Of a stretch of 64,000 bases of DNA, positions 55,001 to 64,000 are shown in pieces. The DNA is from Helianthus annuus (taxonomy: Eukaryota > Streptophyta > Magnoliopsida > Asterales > Asteraceae). The translations under genes were made by a program, and so were the position numbers. The stretch is taken from positions 25,043,780-25,107,779 of the forward strand of contig NC_035447.2 in assembly GCF_002127325.2 (NCBI RefSeq), given 5' to 3'. The notes beneath the pieces are model-generated. The model ran no database searches, had not been told where the DNA came from, and saw only the letters and a program-made list of their open reading frames with translations. The stretch's first letter is position 1. Every line of letters starts with the position of its first letter.

Positions 55001-55750
55001 ATTATATAGATAAAAGATCAAATACAAATAAAGTTAACGTACAAAACGTACGAACTGAAGGAAAAAGACAAAAAAACGCGGTGGCATTTTCGTAATTATC
55101 AGTAACTATCAAAATTACTCTACAAATGATCCTGTAGAGTAATTTTGATCTTTTGTAGGGTAATTTTGTAAAATGTTCTTGTAGAGTAATTTTGTCCTTG
55201 TAGGGTAATTATCAAAATTACTCTGCATCAAAATTACTTTACAAGTAAATCAAAATTACCTTCCAAGTTTATCAAACAACATGCAATTCAAAATTACTCT
55301 ACAAATGATCTTGTAGAGTAATTTTGATCTTGTAGAGTAATTTTGTAAAATGATCCTGTAGAGTAATTTTGTTTGCATTTAGTTATGGAGTTTAACTTTA
55401 TGGTTTAGTTTTTAGCTTTTAGTTAGGGGGGGGGGAGGGGGGTGGGGGAGGGTTAGGTTTTTTAGGGAGGTTTTTTGGTTAGGTATAGTTTTTTTTTATC
55501 AAAATTACTCTACAAGAATATTTTACAAAATTACTCTACAATATCAAAATTATTCTACAAGAACATTTTACAAAATTACTCTACAAGTTTAAAATTACTC
55601 TACAGTATCATTTGTAGAGTAATTTTGATAATTACCTTACAAGCAGATAATTACAAAAATGTCACTGTGTGCTTTTTGCTTTTTCATGCTATTCGTACGT
55701 TTAGTACGTTAACTTTATTTGTACATGAAATTTCCTCATATTATATAACA
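55001..55750. mobile_element. foldback-type element with TACTCTACAAG repeats
   Basis: The outer about 90 bp are inverted (ACAAATAAAGTTAACGTAC near 55025 and its inverse near 55700). The interior consists of AATTACTCTACAA(G/A) and its complement TTGTAGAGTAATT, repeated more than ten times in both orientations, and a G-rich block at 55425-55452. No coding capacity. Confidence 0.72.
55425..55455 (+). repeat. G-run block (quadruplex-forming pattern)
   Basis: G runs of 10, 6, 5 and 3 separated by single bases. This meets the usual G-quadruplex pattern. Its 3' edge is the start of the 1305-bp tandem duplication. Confidence 0.8.
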
Positions 55751-55786
55751 TGTGTGTTTTATATAACTAAAATATAAAGTAGGAAG

Positions 55787-56096
55787 GGCGGCAGCAAAGA
55801 AAATGGACAAACATGCAAAAGCCTGCGAGGATAATCAACATTCCTTTATCCCTTTTGCCTTTGATACCTTTGGCTCACTAGCCCCAGAAGCCATCCGTTT
55901 TCTGGAACGGGTCCAACGGGTTGTTCACAGCAACATTTCGTCTCCTAGAGATCGGGGTTTCGTTTTTACTAGGTTAGGTTTCGCTATTCAAAAGGGGGTA
56001 GCGGCGCAGCTTGTTGCCCGCTTACCGGCTATCTTGGTGTAATTTGTTTGACCTTATATAACAGTAAAACACCCTATTCAATGTGAAAAAAAAAAA
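55787..56096 (+). pseudogene. 5'-truncated LINE tail, tandem copy 1
   Basis: The 79-residue frame at 55803-56042 is the C-terminus of the same LINE type as 43312-43949 (FIPFAFDTFGSLAPEAIRFL, GFAIQKGVAAQLVARLP). Downstream is a 3' UTR and an 11-A tail. The direct repeat GTAGGAAG stands at 55779-55786 and 56097-56104, marking target-primed insertion. Confidence 0.85.
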
Positions 56097-56407
56097 GTAG
56101 GAAGATGCCAAAAAAACAGCTATATGTGTTTTACATTGATGTTAATTCTTAAATTCTTAAATTATTAAATACTGAACATTTAAGTATTATCAAACAATAA
56201 GAGAACAATAAAATATTATTTAATTAATGTAAAGCATTAGACAAAAATATAAAAGTTACTGGCTTTGTTTAGAAAAATATGTTAATTAGCATCATTTAAT
56301 GGATTTAAAGTCTGTATTAATGAGTTTTTTTCCCAAACTAGCAAACTAGTGTAGATACAAAAAGTATTTACCTATTTTTGCAGATTTTTTTTGAACTAGA
56401 ATTACGA

Positions 56408-56436
56408 CCCGCCGCAATGCGGCGGGGATTCTTTAG
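56408..56436 (+). repeat. Helitron-like 3' hairpin (also at 57712-57740)
   Basis: A perfect stem CCCGCCGC/GCGGCGGG around AAT, then 10 bp ending TTAG before T. A Helitron would end CTRR, so this is a degenerate or related end. Compare 28961-28989, which ends CTAG. Confidence 0.4.
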
Positions 56437-57091
56437 TTATAACTAAGTCGATTTAGGGCGCACACGTTATGTTGAACCTGTCAAACAGGAAAAAAATAGA
56501 CGATGTAAAAACGTTCACCCACACACGTACGTTGCGTCGTGTTAACTCGCAAAATTTAGACCGAAACGTGAAAACGCTAAACCAAAGACGCACGTTGCGA
56601 TGTTTTAAGTCACAAAATTTAGGACGAAGCATAAAGCGAAAAAATTGCGGAAAATGAAAACTATAAAGGACCAAAGTTGAAAGTAAAAAAAGTTGTGAGT
56701 ATAGATTGCAAAAGATAAAAGGTTTAATGTTAAAACTAAAAAACAAATAGTTTTGGGTTAGGTTTTTTAGGGAGGTTTTTTGGTTAGGTATAGTTTTTTT
56801 TTATCAAAATTACTCTACAAGAATATTTTACAAAATTACTCTACAATATCAAAATTATTCTACAAGAACATTTTACAAAATTACTCTACAAGTTTAAAAT
56901 TACTCTACAGTATCATTTGTAGAGTAATTTTGATAATTACCTTACAAGCAGATAATTACAAAAATGTCACTGTGTGCTTTTTGCTTTTTCATGCTATTCG
57001 TACGTTTAGTACGTTAACTTTATTTGTACATGAAATTTCCTCATATTATATAACATGTGTGTTTTATATAACTAAAATATAAAGTAGGAAG

Positions 57092-57400
57092 GGCGGCAGC
57101 AAAGAAAATGGACAAACATGCAAAAGCCTGCGAGGATAATCAACATTCCTTTATCCCTTTTGCCTTTGATACCTTTGGCTCACTAGCCCCAGAAGCCATC
57201 CGTTTTCTGGAACGGGTCCAACGGGTTGTTCACAGCAACATTTCGTCTCCTAGAGATCGGGGTTTCGTTTTTACTAGGTTAGGTTTCGCTATTCAAAAGG
57301 GGGTAGCGGCGCAGCTTGTTGCCCGCTTACCGGCTATCTTGGTGTAATTTGTTTGACCTTATATAACAGTAAAACACCCTATTCAATGTGAAAAAAAAAA
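57092..57400 (+). pseudogene. 5'-truncated LINE tail, tandem copy 2
   Basis: Identical to the fragment at 55787-56096 except for a 10-A tail. It arose by the tandem duplication, not by a second insertion, since the flanks are duplicated too. Frame at 57108-57347. Confidence 0.85.
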
Positions 57401-58312
57401 GTAGGAAGATGCCAAAAAAACAGCTATATGTGTTTTACATTGATGTTAATTCTTAAATTCTTAAATTATTAAATACTGAACATTTAAGTATTATCAAACA
57501 ATAAGAGAACAATAAAATATTATTTAATTAATGTAAAGCATTAGACAAAAATATAAAAGTTACTGGCTTTGTTTAGAAAAATATGTTAATTAGCATCATT
57601 TAATGGATTTAAAGTCTGTATTAATGAGTTTTTTTCCCAAACTAGCAAACTAGTGTAGATACAAAAAGTATTTACCTATTTTTGCAGATTTTTTTTGAAC
57701 TAGAATTACGACCCGCCGCAATGCGGCGGGGATTCTTTAGTTATAACTAAGTCGATTTAGGGCGCACACGTTATGTTGAACCTGTCAAACAGGAAAAAAA
57801 TAGACGATGTAAAAACGTTCACCCACACACGTACGTTGCGTCGTGTTAACTCGCAAAATTTAGACCGAAACGTGAAAACGCTAAACCAAAGACGCACGTT
57901 GCGATGTTTTAAGTCACAAAATTTAGGACGAAGCATAAAGCGAAAAAATTGCGGAAAATGAAAACTATAAAGGACCAAAGTTGAAAGTAAAAAAAGTTGT
58001 GAGTATAGATTGCAAAAGATAAAAGGTTTAATGTTAAAACTAAAAAACAAATAGTTTTGGGTTAAAAGTAATTTATGAAATACTTTTGGATGAAAAGTAA
58101 AAAAAATCATTTTTTTTTGAAAAACCTCCAATGCCAAAGTTACAACAACCATATGCATAACTATTTTTTCGTTGAAAAACCACCAAAGTGAAGATTACAA
58201 CACATAAGTAAAAAAGAATCAAAGTGGTTAAATCGCAAAAGATGAAAACTTTTGAATTAGAAGTAAAAGAATCAAATTAATCAAATGGGTTAAATACCAA
58301 AGATTGAAACTT

Positions 58313-58510
58313 TAAACTTAAATTGTCAAAGATTAAAACTTTAGGGTTAAAAAGGAAAGAAATATTAAAATTTTTTAACTTAAATTGTCAAAGATTAAAA
58401 TTGTAGGGTAAATTGTCAAAGATTAAAACTTTAGGGTTAAAAAGGAAACAAAAATTAGAAGTTTAAACTTAAATTGTCAAACTTTAAAACTTTAAGGTTA
58501 AAAAGGAAAA
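58313..58510. repeat. degenerate tandem repeat of TTAAATTGTCAAAGATTAAA
   Basis: Four diverged units of TAAATTGTCAAAGATTAAAA followed by CTTTAGGGTTAAAAAGGAAA. Confidence 0.7.
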
Positions 58511-58519
58511 TTTCTATTT

Positions 58520-59080
58520 TTTTTTTTTTTTGAAAGACTCCCAAAGCCAATTGTACAACTATTATATGCACAAATAAGTCGCTTATTAATAAGGTTATAA
58601 TATTTGCAGAATTTTTTATTTTTTTTTACAAAAATAATTGCTCATATTTTTGTTGATTCTAATTTTGTTGAGTAATCTAATTTAACTTTGGGTAGAAAAA
58701 TAAAAAGAAATGTATAAATTAGGTAAAAAAAATTAAAAGAATATAGAAAAGTACCCAAATAGGTATATATTTTTTAAAGTATCTAAATAGGTAAATACTT
58801 TTTGTATCTACACTAGTTTAGAAAAAAACTCCTATATTAATACTACATCGTTGTTTTTAAATAAATGTTAATATGTAATATCAAATTTTAAATTATTGAT
58901 CTCCTTTCAAAATTCTTACTGTTTTATTTATTTAACTTTACAATTAAACATTGCATTCAAACCGTTAATAGCTAATGTCTTAAAAAAATATTTTTGCTTT
59001 AATATGAGAATTGTTTTACAAAATTAATAAAAATGTAGTTATAACTTCTGTAATAAAATTTGTAAAATAAAAAAAAATTG
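58520..59080. other. AT-rich, nothing recognised
   Basis: T and A runs with no gene. A CTACACTAGTTT(A/G)..AAAAA segment near 58806 is the inverse of one at 56340-56365, so short dispersed repeats are present. Confidence 0.35.
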
Positions 59081-59081
59081 A

Positions 59082-59260
59082 TGTTATAAATAATTAATTA
59101 TATTGTGATTATCAATTCCTAATATAGTCCAACTTGTTCTCCAAGCCTTTTCCCCTTATAAATACTCAATGTATTCTAATGTAAAAGATGCACCATTAAT
59201 ATTAAACATCTCTTTCTCTCCCAATATCTCCTCTCATCTTCTTACTATTAGGCTTGTTCA
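59082..59260 (+). repeat. Copia 5' LTR, about 179 bp
   Basis: Begins TGTTATAAATAATT and ends GGCTTGTTCA. Boundaries were set by comparison with the related LTR at 29977-30164. A TATA-like CTTATAAATACTC lies at about 59154-59166. Confidence 0.72.
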
Positions 59261-59265
59261 TAACA

Positions 59266-59278
59266 CGTTATCAGCACG
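59266..59278 (+). promoter_or_regulatory. Copia primer-binding site
   Basis: CGTTATCAGCACG, a few bases inside the LTR, as in the related copy at 29959-29971. It has the form of a Copia site that pairs with an internal part of initiator tRNA-Met. Confidence 0.65.
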
Positions 59279-60143
59279 ATTGCTTTGAATCACAAAATCA
59301 TAAGGTATATCATATTCTCTAATTAGTTTACCATTATTCATCACACTCATACATAACCCATATTGTAATTCATACAATTGTGGGTTGTGTTAGAGATTTG
59401 TTTTATTCTTCTCTTTAGTCTCCCATAATAACATACTTGATTATATTGTAACATTAACATAGTTCGTATAACCTCACCAAAGATTTCATGGTGGTTACAC
59501 CAAAACAAATATTTAATGTTTTGTTAAAATTTTAATATTAGAAAATAGTAAAAGAAAGAAGGCGTAAACCGAGGATAAAAGTTATTTGTCGTTGCTTTCA
59601 ATTTTTCAGTTTGTTCTATTTTGTCAAAAGTCAACATACAGTGACTCAATTTTTGATTTTAGTGTGCTTAAAAACTAAAACCTGTATATGTTATAATAAT
59701 AAGATCAGTTGTACTTGAACTTAAAAACATTAGTGAATGACTTACATTATAAAATCCACTAAAATCACCAACTCTAATTCTTAAGCACTGTATGAACCCA
59801 TCATATTAAAACCTGTGTATGCTATGTAATATGATATTTTAACATAGAAAACAAATAAGAATTACCTTTTTATTTTACATATTTGTTGTATGTATACAGC
59901 AAGATTCTACGATATGTTATTCTGGGTATGAACCAATACAAATAAAAATCATAATTGACCTTATTTAAATAAACATAATATTGAAATCAGATTTTCTTAT
60001 ATTATTTAATTGTCTTCTGCATCTTATGATGAGTAATTCTCCTCCTTATTTGAAATACAATGTTAACTAATTATATTTATTGGTTTTCACTTCGAATAAC
60101 ATACATTAATGCATGTGTTTTTTTTATATAATATAGTTCTACC

Positions 60144-61238
60144 ATGACAAATCTTGCAAAGCTTGAATTCATGGCTTTAGATATTACTGGGAAAAACTAT
60201 TTGTCATGGGTGTTGGATGCTGAAATACATTTGAATGCAAATAATCTGGGTGACACAATTAAAGAAGGAAATAAAGCAAGTACCCAAGATAAGGCAAAAG
60301 CCATGATCTTTTTACGCCATCATATTCATGAGGCTTTGAAAAGTGAGTATCTCACTATCAAGGATCCACTTGTCCTTTGGACCAACCTGAAAGAAAGGTA
60401 TGACCACCAGAAAACGGTAATATTACCGAGAGCTCGTTACGAGTGGATCAATTTAAGGTTGCAAGACTTTAAGTCTATAAGCGAGTACAACTCGGCAATG
60501 TTTAGAATCACATCACAATTGATTCTATGTGGTGAAAATATTACTGATAAGGAAATGTTGGAAAAAACATTCTTAACCTTTCACCCCTCGAATGTGATAC
60601 TACAACAACAATATCGTGAAAGGGGTTTTACCAAATATAGTGAGTTAATATCATGTTTGCTTGTGGCCGAGCAAAATAATGAACTCTTAATGAAAAATCA
60701 CGAGACTCGTCCGATTGGAGCAACCCCAATCCCTGAAGCTGATGTGGCAACATATGATGGCCAAAGTGAAAGTTACGGACGTGGTCGAGGTTATCATCGT
60801 GGTCGTGGTCGTGTCATGGCCGTGGTCGTGGTCATGGTCGTGGACGTGGCCGAGGAAATTATCATAGTGTTCAGTTTAAAAACAAAGGGACCCACCAAAA
60901 GTGGCATAATAATGAAAATAAATCCAATGATGAAAAAAATAAAAGGAAGGTGGGATCTTCATCGAATGCATGTTACCGATGTGGAAGTAACAATCATTGG
61001 TCGAAGACTTGTCATACGGCCAAACACTTGGTGGAACTTTATCAACAATCCATCAAAGACAAAGCAAAAGAAATAGAGACAAATTTTACATATGGGGTTG
61101 CAAATGTTGATAAAGACCATAATGATACAACTAATTTGGATTATGATGATTTCCTTATTGAGCCAACTAACTTGGATTCTGGTGATATTGTGGCTGATAC
61201 AACCCAGTTGGATGCTTGCAATTTTCCTTACATATGAA
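60144..61238 (+). pseudogene. Copia gag with CCHC zinc knuckle, frameshifted
   Basis: MTNLAKLEFMALDITGKNYL begins a typical UBN2-type gag with IKDPLVLWTNLKERYDHQKT, INLRLQDFKSISEYNSAMF and QYRERGFTKYSELISCLLVA. It then has a Gly/Arg-rich tract where the frame slips (near 60810). The zinc knuckle CYRCGSNNHWSKTC (60971-61012) is in the next frame, which continues to 61238. Confidence 0.9.
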
Positions 61239-61360
61239 TTATTAGTTTTTAAGTGATGTTATTTCCTTCAGTTCTTTAAGACATTTTGTTTGAGTTTTGT
61301 TTTGGGATTTGTTATGTTTGAAGCATGTTAGACATTTTATTTATATGATTTTGTTTTGTT

Positions 61361-62275
61361 TTGAAGCATATGGAGTGTTTAACTAAGATCCCTATTAGTG
61401 GAGAAGATATATGTCTAATAGACAGTGCATCAACGCATACGATTCTTAAGAAAAAGAGTTATTTCTCTACTTTAACCATGAAAAAGGCAAATGTTGGTAC
61501 TATATCTGGTAAATCAAAATTAATTGAAGGCTTTGGAGAAGCTTATGTAGTGTTGCCAGGTGGAACACCATTTAAAATAACCAATGCGTTATTTTCCCCA
61601 ATGTCTCAAAGAAATCTAATAAGTTTTAAAGATGTTCGTTTAAACGGATATCATCTTGAGACTACATCTGAGGGACATGATGAGTACCTTCATATCACAA
61701 ATATTAGTTCGGGTAAAAAGCATGTGTTAGAAAAGTTGCCCGCACTTGCCTCTGGTTTGTATTATACTAAAATTAATGCAATCGAATCAAATGCAGTCAT
61801 AAACAAGAAGTTTATAGACCAAGAAAATTTTATCATATGGCATGACCGGTTAGGCCATCCCGGATCAATAATGATGCGAAAAATTATAGAAAATTCAGTT
61901 GGACATTCTTTGAAGAACCAAAAGATTCTTCAGTCCAAGGATATTACATGTGTTGCATGTTCACAAGAGAAGTTGATTACTCGCCCATCACCAATGAAGG
62001 TGGGGACTGAATCCCTGGTTTTTTTGGAAAGAATACATGGGGATATTTGTGGACCTATACATCCTCCTAGTGGACCATTTAGATACTTTATGGTCTTAAT
62101 TAATGCATCAACTAGATGGTCACACGTGTGCCTACTATCAAGTCGTAATATGGCATTTGCACGACTACTTGCTCAATTAATAAGGCTAAGAGCACATTTT
62201 CCCGATTACCCCATCAAGAATATTCGATTAGACAATGCTGGTGAATTTACATCCCAAACATTTAATGACATTTAA
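61361..62275 (+). pseudogene. Copia protease, gag-pre-integrase and integrase start
   Basis: In order: the protease site CLIDSASTHTIL (Asp at residue 21), GFGEAYVVLPGG, LISFKDVRLNGYHLET; the zinc part IWHDRLGHPGS and DITCVACSQEK; the integrase core with HGDICGPIH and IRLDNAGEFTSQTF (two catalytic Asp). A 10-bp tandem duplication CATTTAATGA (62259-62268, 62269-62278) brings in a stop just after this. Confidence 0.92.
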
Positions 62276-62278
62276 TGA

Positions 62279-64000
62279 TTATTGCATGTCTATTGGGATA
62301 AATGTAGAGCATCCTGTACCTCATGTACATACACAAAATGGGCTTGCTGAATCGCTTATCAAGCGACTTAAAATGGTTGCAAGACCAATGATTATGAAAT
62401 CAAAACTACCAGCATCTGCTTGGGGACATGCAATTTTACATGCAGCAACACTAATTCGCATCAGGCCAACGAGTTTTCATACTTCCTCCCCATTAAAGAT
62501 GGTTCTTGGTCAGGAACCAAATATTTCCCATCTAAGGATTTTTGGTTGTGCTGTGTATGTTCCAATCGCTCCACCACAACGCACACAGATGGGACCTCAA
62601 AGGAGGTTAGGAATATATGTTGGGTATGAATCACCATCAATCATTAAGTATTTAGAACCTACAATGGGTGATTTATTTACAGCTCGATTTAGTGATTGTC
62701 ATTTTGTTGAATCAACATTCCCAACATTAGGGGGAGACAAAAAGCAGCTGGATAATAGTATTATTTGGAATGAATTATCATTATCTCATCTTGATCCTCG
62801 AACTAAACAATGTGAACTAGAAGTTCAAAGGATAATTCATTTACAAGGATTAGCAAATCAATTACCAGACGCATTTACTGACCCAAAGAGAGTGACTAAG
62901 TCACATATACCAGTTGTTAATGCTCCAGTTAAAATAGGTGTCCCACAAGGACAACCACATGTTGGTAATGAGTCTAATGCACGCCTAAAACGTGGTAGAC
63001 CAATCGGTTCTAAAGATAAAAATCCTCGAAAGAAAAAGGGAGCAAATAATGTAGATGGTCAAGTCGAGGTAACAATAACGCAAGAAAATGAGTCTCCAAA
63101 AGAGACACTAGACATGATGGTTCTAGAAGAACCTCAGGTACCTGAAAACGAAGAGATCTCAATTAATTATATCATGTCTAGAAATGTATGGAACCGAAGC
63201 GAAATCGACGTCGATGATAGTTTTTCATATAATGTAGCGCTACAAGTAATGGAAAACAATGAGGATCAAGAACCAAAATCAGTTGAGGAATGTAAACAAA
63301 GAAATGATTGGCCAAAATGGAAAGACGCGATAGAGGCAGAATTGAATTCCCTAAATAAACGAGAAGTTTTTGGACCAGTGGCCCATACACCTGAAGGTGT
63401 AAAGCCTGTTGGATATAGATGGGTTTTTGTGCGAAAACGTAATGAGAAAAATGAAATTGTACGATACAAGGCAAGATTGGATGCACAAGGATTTTCGCAA
63501 AGACCTGGAATTGATTATGAGGAGACATATTCTCCAGTGGTGGATGCGACAACTTTTCGTTATCTTATTAGTCTGGTAATACAGGAAGGGATCGATTTGC
63601 GTCTAATGGATGTTGTGACAGCCTACCTCTATGGATCACTTGATACTGATATTTACATGAAACTTCCTGAAGGATTTAAATTGCCAAACTCATGTAAATC
63701 TAGTTCTCGAGAACATCTTTCAATCAAACTAAATAAATCATTATATGGGCTAAAACAATCTGGGCGTATGTGGTATAATCGCCTTAGTGAGTATTTGTCG
63801 AAAGAAGGCTATAAATATGATTCTGTATGCCCATGTATTTTTATAAAAAGGTCAGGATCTGAATACGTTATAATTGCCGTATATGTTGATGACATGAATA
63901 TAATTGGAACTCCAGGGGAGTTTCAAAAGGCAGTTGAATACTTGAAAAGAGAATTTGAACTGAAGGACCTTGGGAAGACAAAGTTTTGTCTTGGATTACA
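62279..64000 (+). pseudogene. Copia integrase end and reverse transcriptase, window-truncated
   Basis: After the duplication the polyprotein continues with HTQNGLAESLIKRLK (catalytic Glu), then the integrase tail, the reverse transcriptase with VGYRWVFVRKRNEKNE, YKARLDAQGFSQRPGIDY, TYSPVVDATTFRYL, LMDVVTAYLYGSL, LNKSLYGLKQSGRMWYNRL and catalytic YVDD (63882-63893). It reaches the end of the window at ELKDLGKTKFCLG. From 62279 on it reads as one long frame, so this copy is comparatively well preserved. Confidence 0.9.

Larger units (their letters stand above)
55450..58058. repeat. 1305-bp tandem duplication, two nearly identical copies
   Basis: Copy 1 55450-56754, copy 2 56755-58058. The only difference I found is one A in a poly-A run (11 against 10). 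The word GGGTTA stands at the start, at the junction and at the end, so the breakpoints share 6-bp microhomology. Each copy holds half of the foldback element, a LINE fragment and a Helitron-like hairpin. Confidence 0.93.
59082..64000 (+). mobile_element. Copia retrotransposon, plus strand, runs off window
   Basis: The LTR (59082-59260) is followed by a primer-binding site, gag, protease, integrase and reverse transcriptase up to the window edge. The 3' LTR is outside. The same family is seen as fragments at 23327-25392 and 29770-30164. Frames are broken in gag (near 60810) and in integrase (62259-62278). Confidence 0.92.

Noticed and set aside
55475..55777. Identical 100-codon frames at 55475 and 56780
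   Set aside because: They lie in the repetitive foldback element and are identical because of the tandem duplication.

Overview
This is a nuclear genomic window from a eudicot plant. Spliced genes with GT/AG introns, AT-rich intergenic DNA and very dense retrotransposon and MITE content show this. Repeat families such as the CATTGCGTTTTA minisatellite, the NAM-associated Harbinger ORF1 remnants and the TTCGTTTATG-rich MITEs remind me of Asteraceae, but that is recollection and was not tested. I saw no prokaryotic gene, CRISPR array or operon.

Host genes are few. The clearest is a complete ten-exon gene for translation initiation factor eIF3 subunit m (minus strand, 47933-53982, 410 codons, every intron GT...AG, phases consistent). 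Four RALF-like peptide genes, all on the minus strand, lie near 1.3, 20.7, 31.9 and 41.6 kb. Three have open frames (113, 116 and 116 residues). The fourth has a 2-bp frameshift in its signal peptide and is a mosaic of two other copies. Broken host-type genes are an eEF1B beta/delta fragment (26.3-26.6 kb), a FAR1-domain pseudogene (33.5-34.7 kb) and one orphan first exon (30.5 kb).

Layout: 0-1.1 kb Harbinger-derived remnant; 1.3-1.7 RALF copy 1; 2.4-4.1 inverted-repeat element carrying a minisatellite; 4.4-9.7 SINE, hAT-like MITE, L1 fragment and Ty3 gag remnant; 9.96-14.1 a nested stack (2.25-kb Ty3 LTR inside a Copia gag region that also holds a Tourist-type MITE); 15.37-20.11 full-length Copia element with unusual TA...TA LTR ends and a GTAGG target duplication; 20.4-23.3 RALF copy 2 in a duplicated segment; 23.3-25.4 Copia fragment; 25.6-31.5 eEF1B remnant and MITEs; 31.6-33.2 RALF copy 3; 33.5-34.7 FAR1 pseudogene; 35.77-41.14 full-length Ty3 chromovirus with CAGCT target duplication; 41.4-47.1 RALF copy 4 and a Harbinger ORF1 pseudogene; 47.9-54.0 eIF3m; 54.2-58.5 repeats, including a 1305-bp near-perfect tandem duplication; 59.1-64.0 Copia element running off the window.

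The RALF copies sit in segmental duplications (about 20.4-23.3, 31.6-33.0 and 41.4-46.1 kb). Because the copies can be compared, later insertions in the 41-46 kb copy have visible empty sites elsewhere: a hAT MITE, a 5'-truncated LINE and a Harbinger MITE. The RALF genes plausibly encode secreted, S1P-processed peptides with an altered mature domain. The transposons explain how the locus grew and how the copies diverged.
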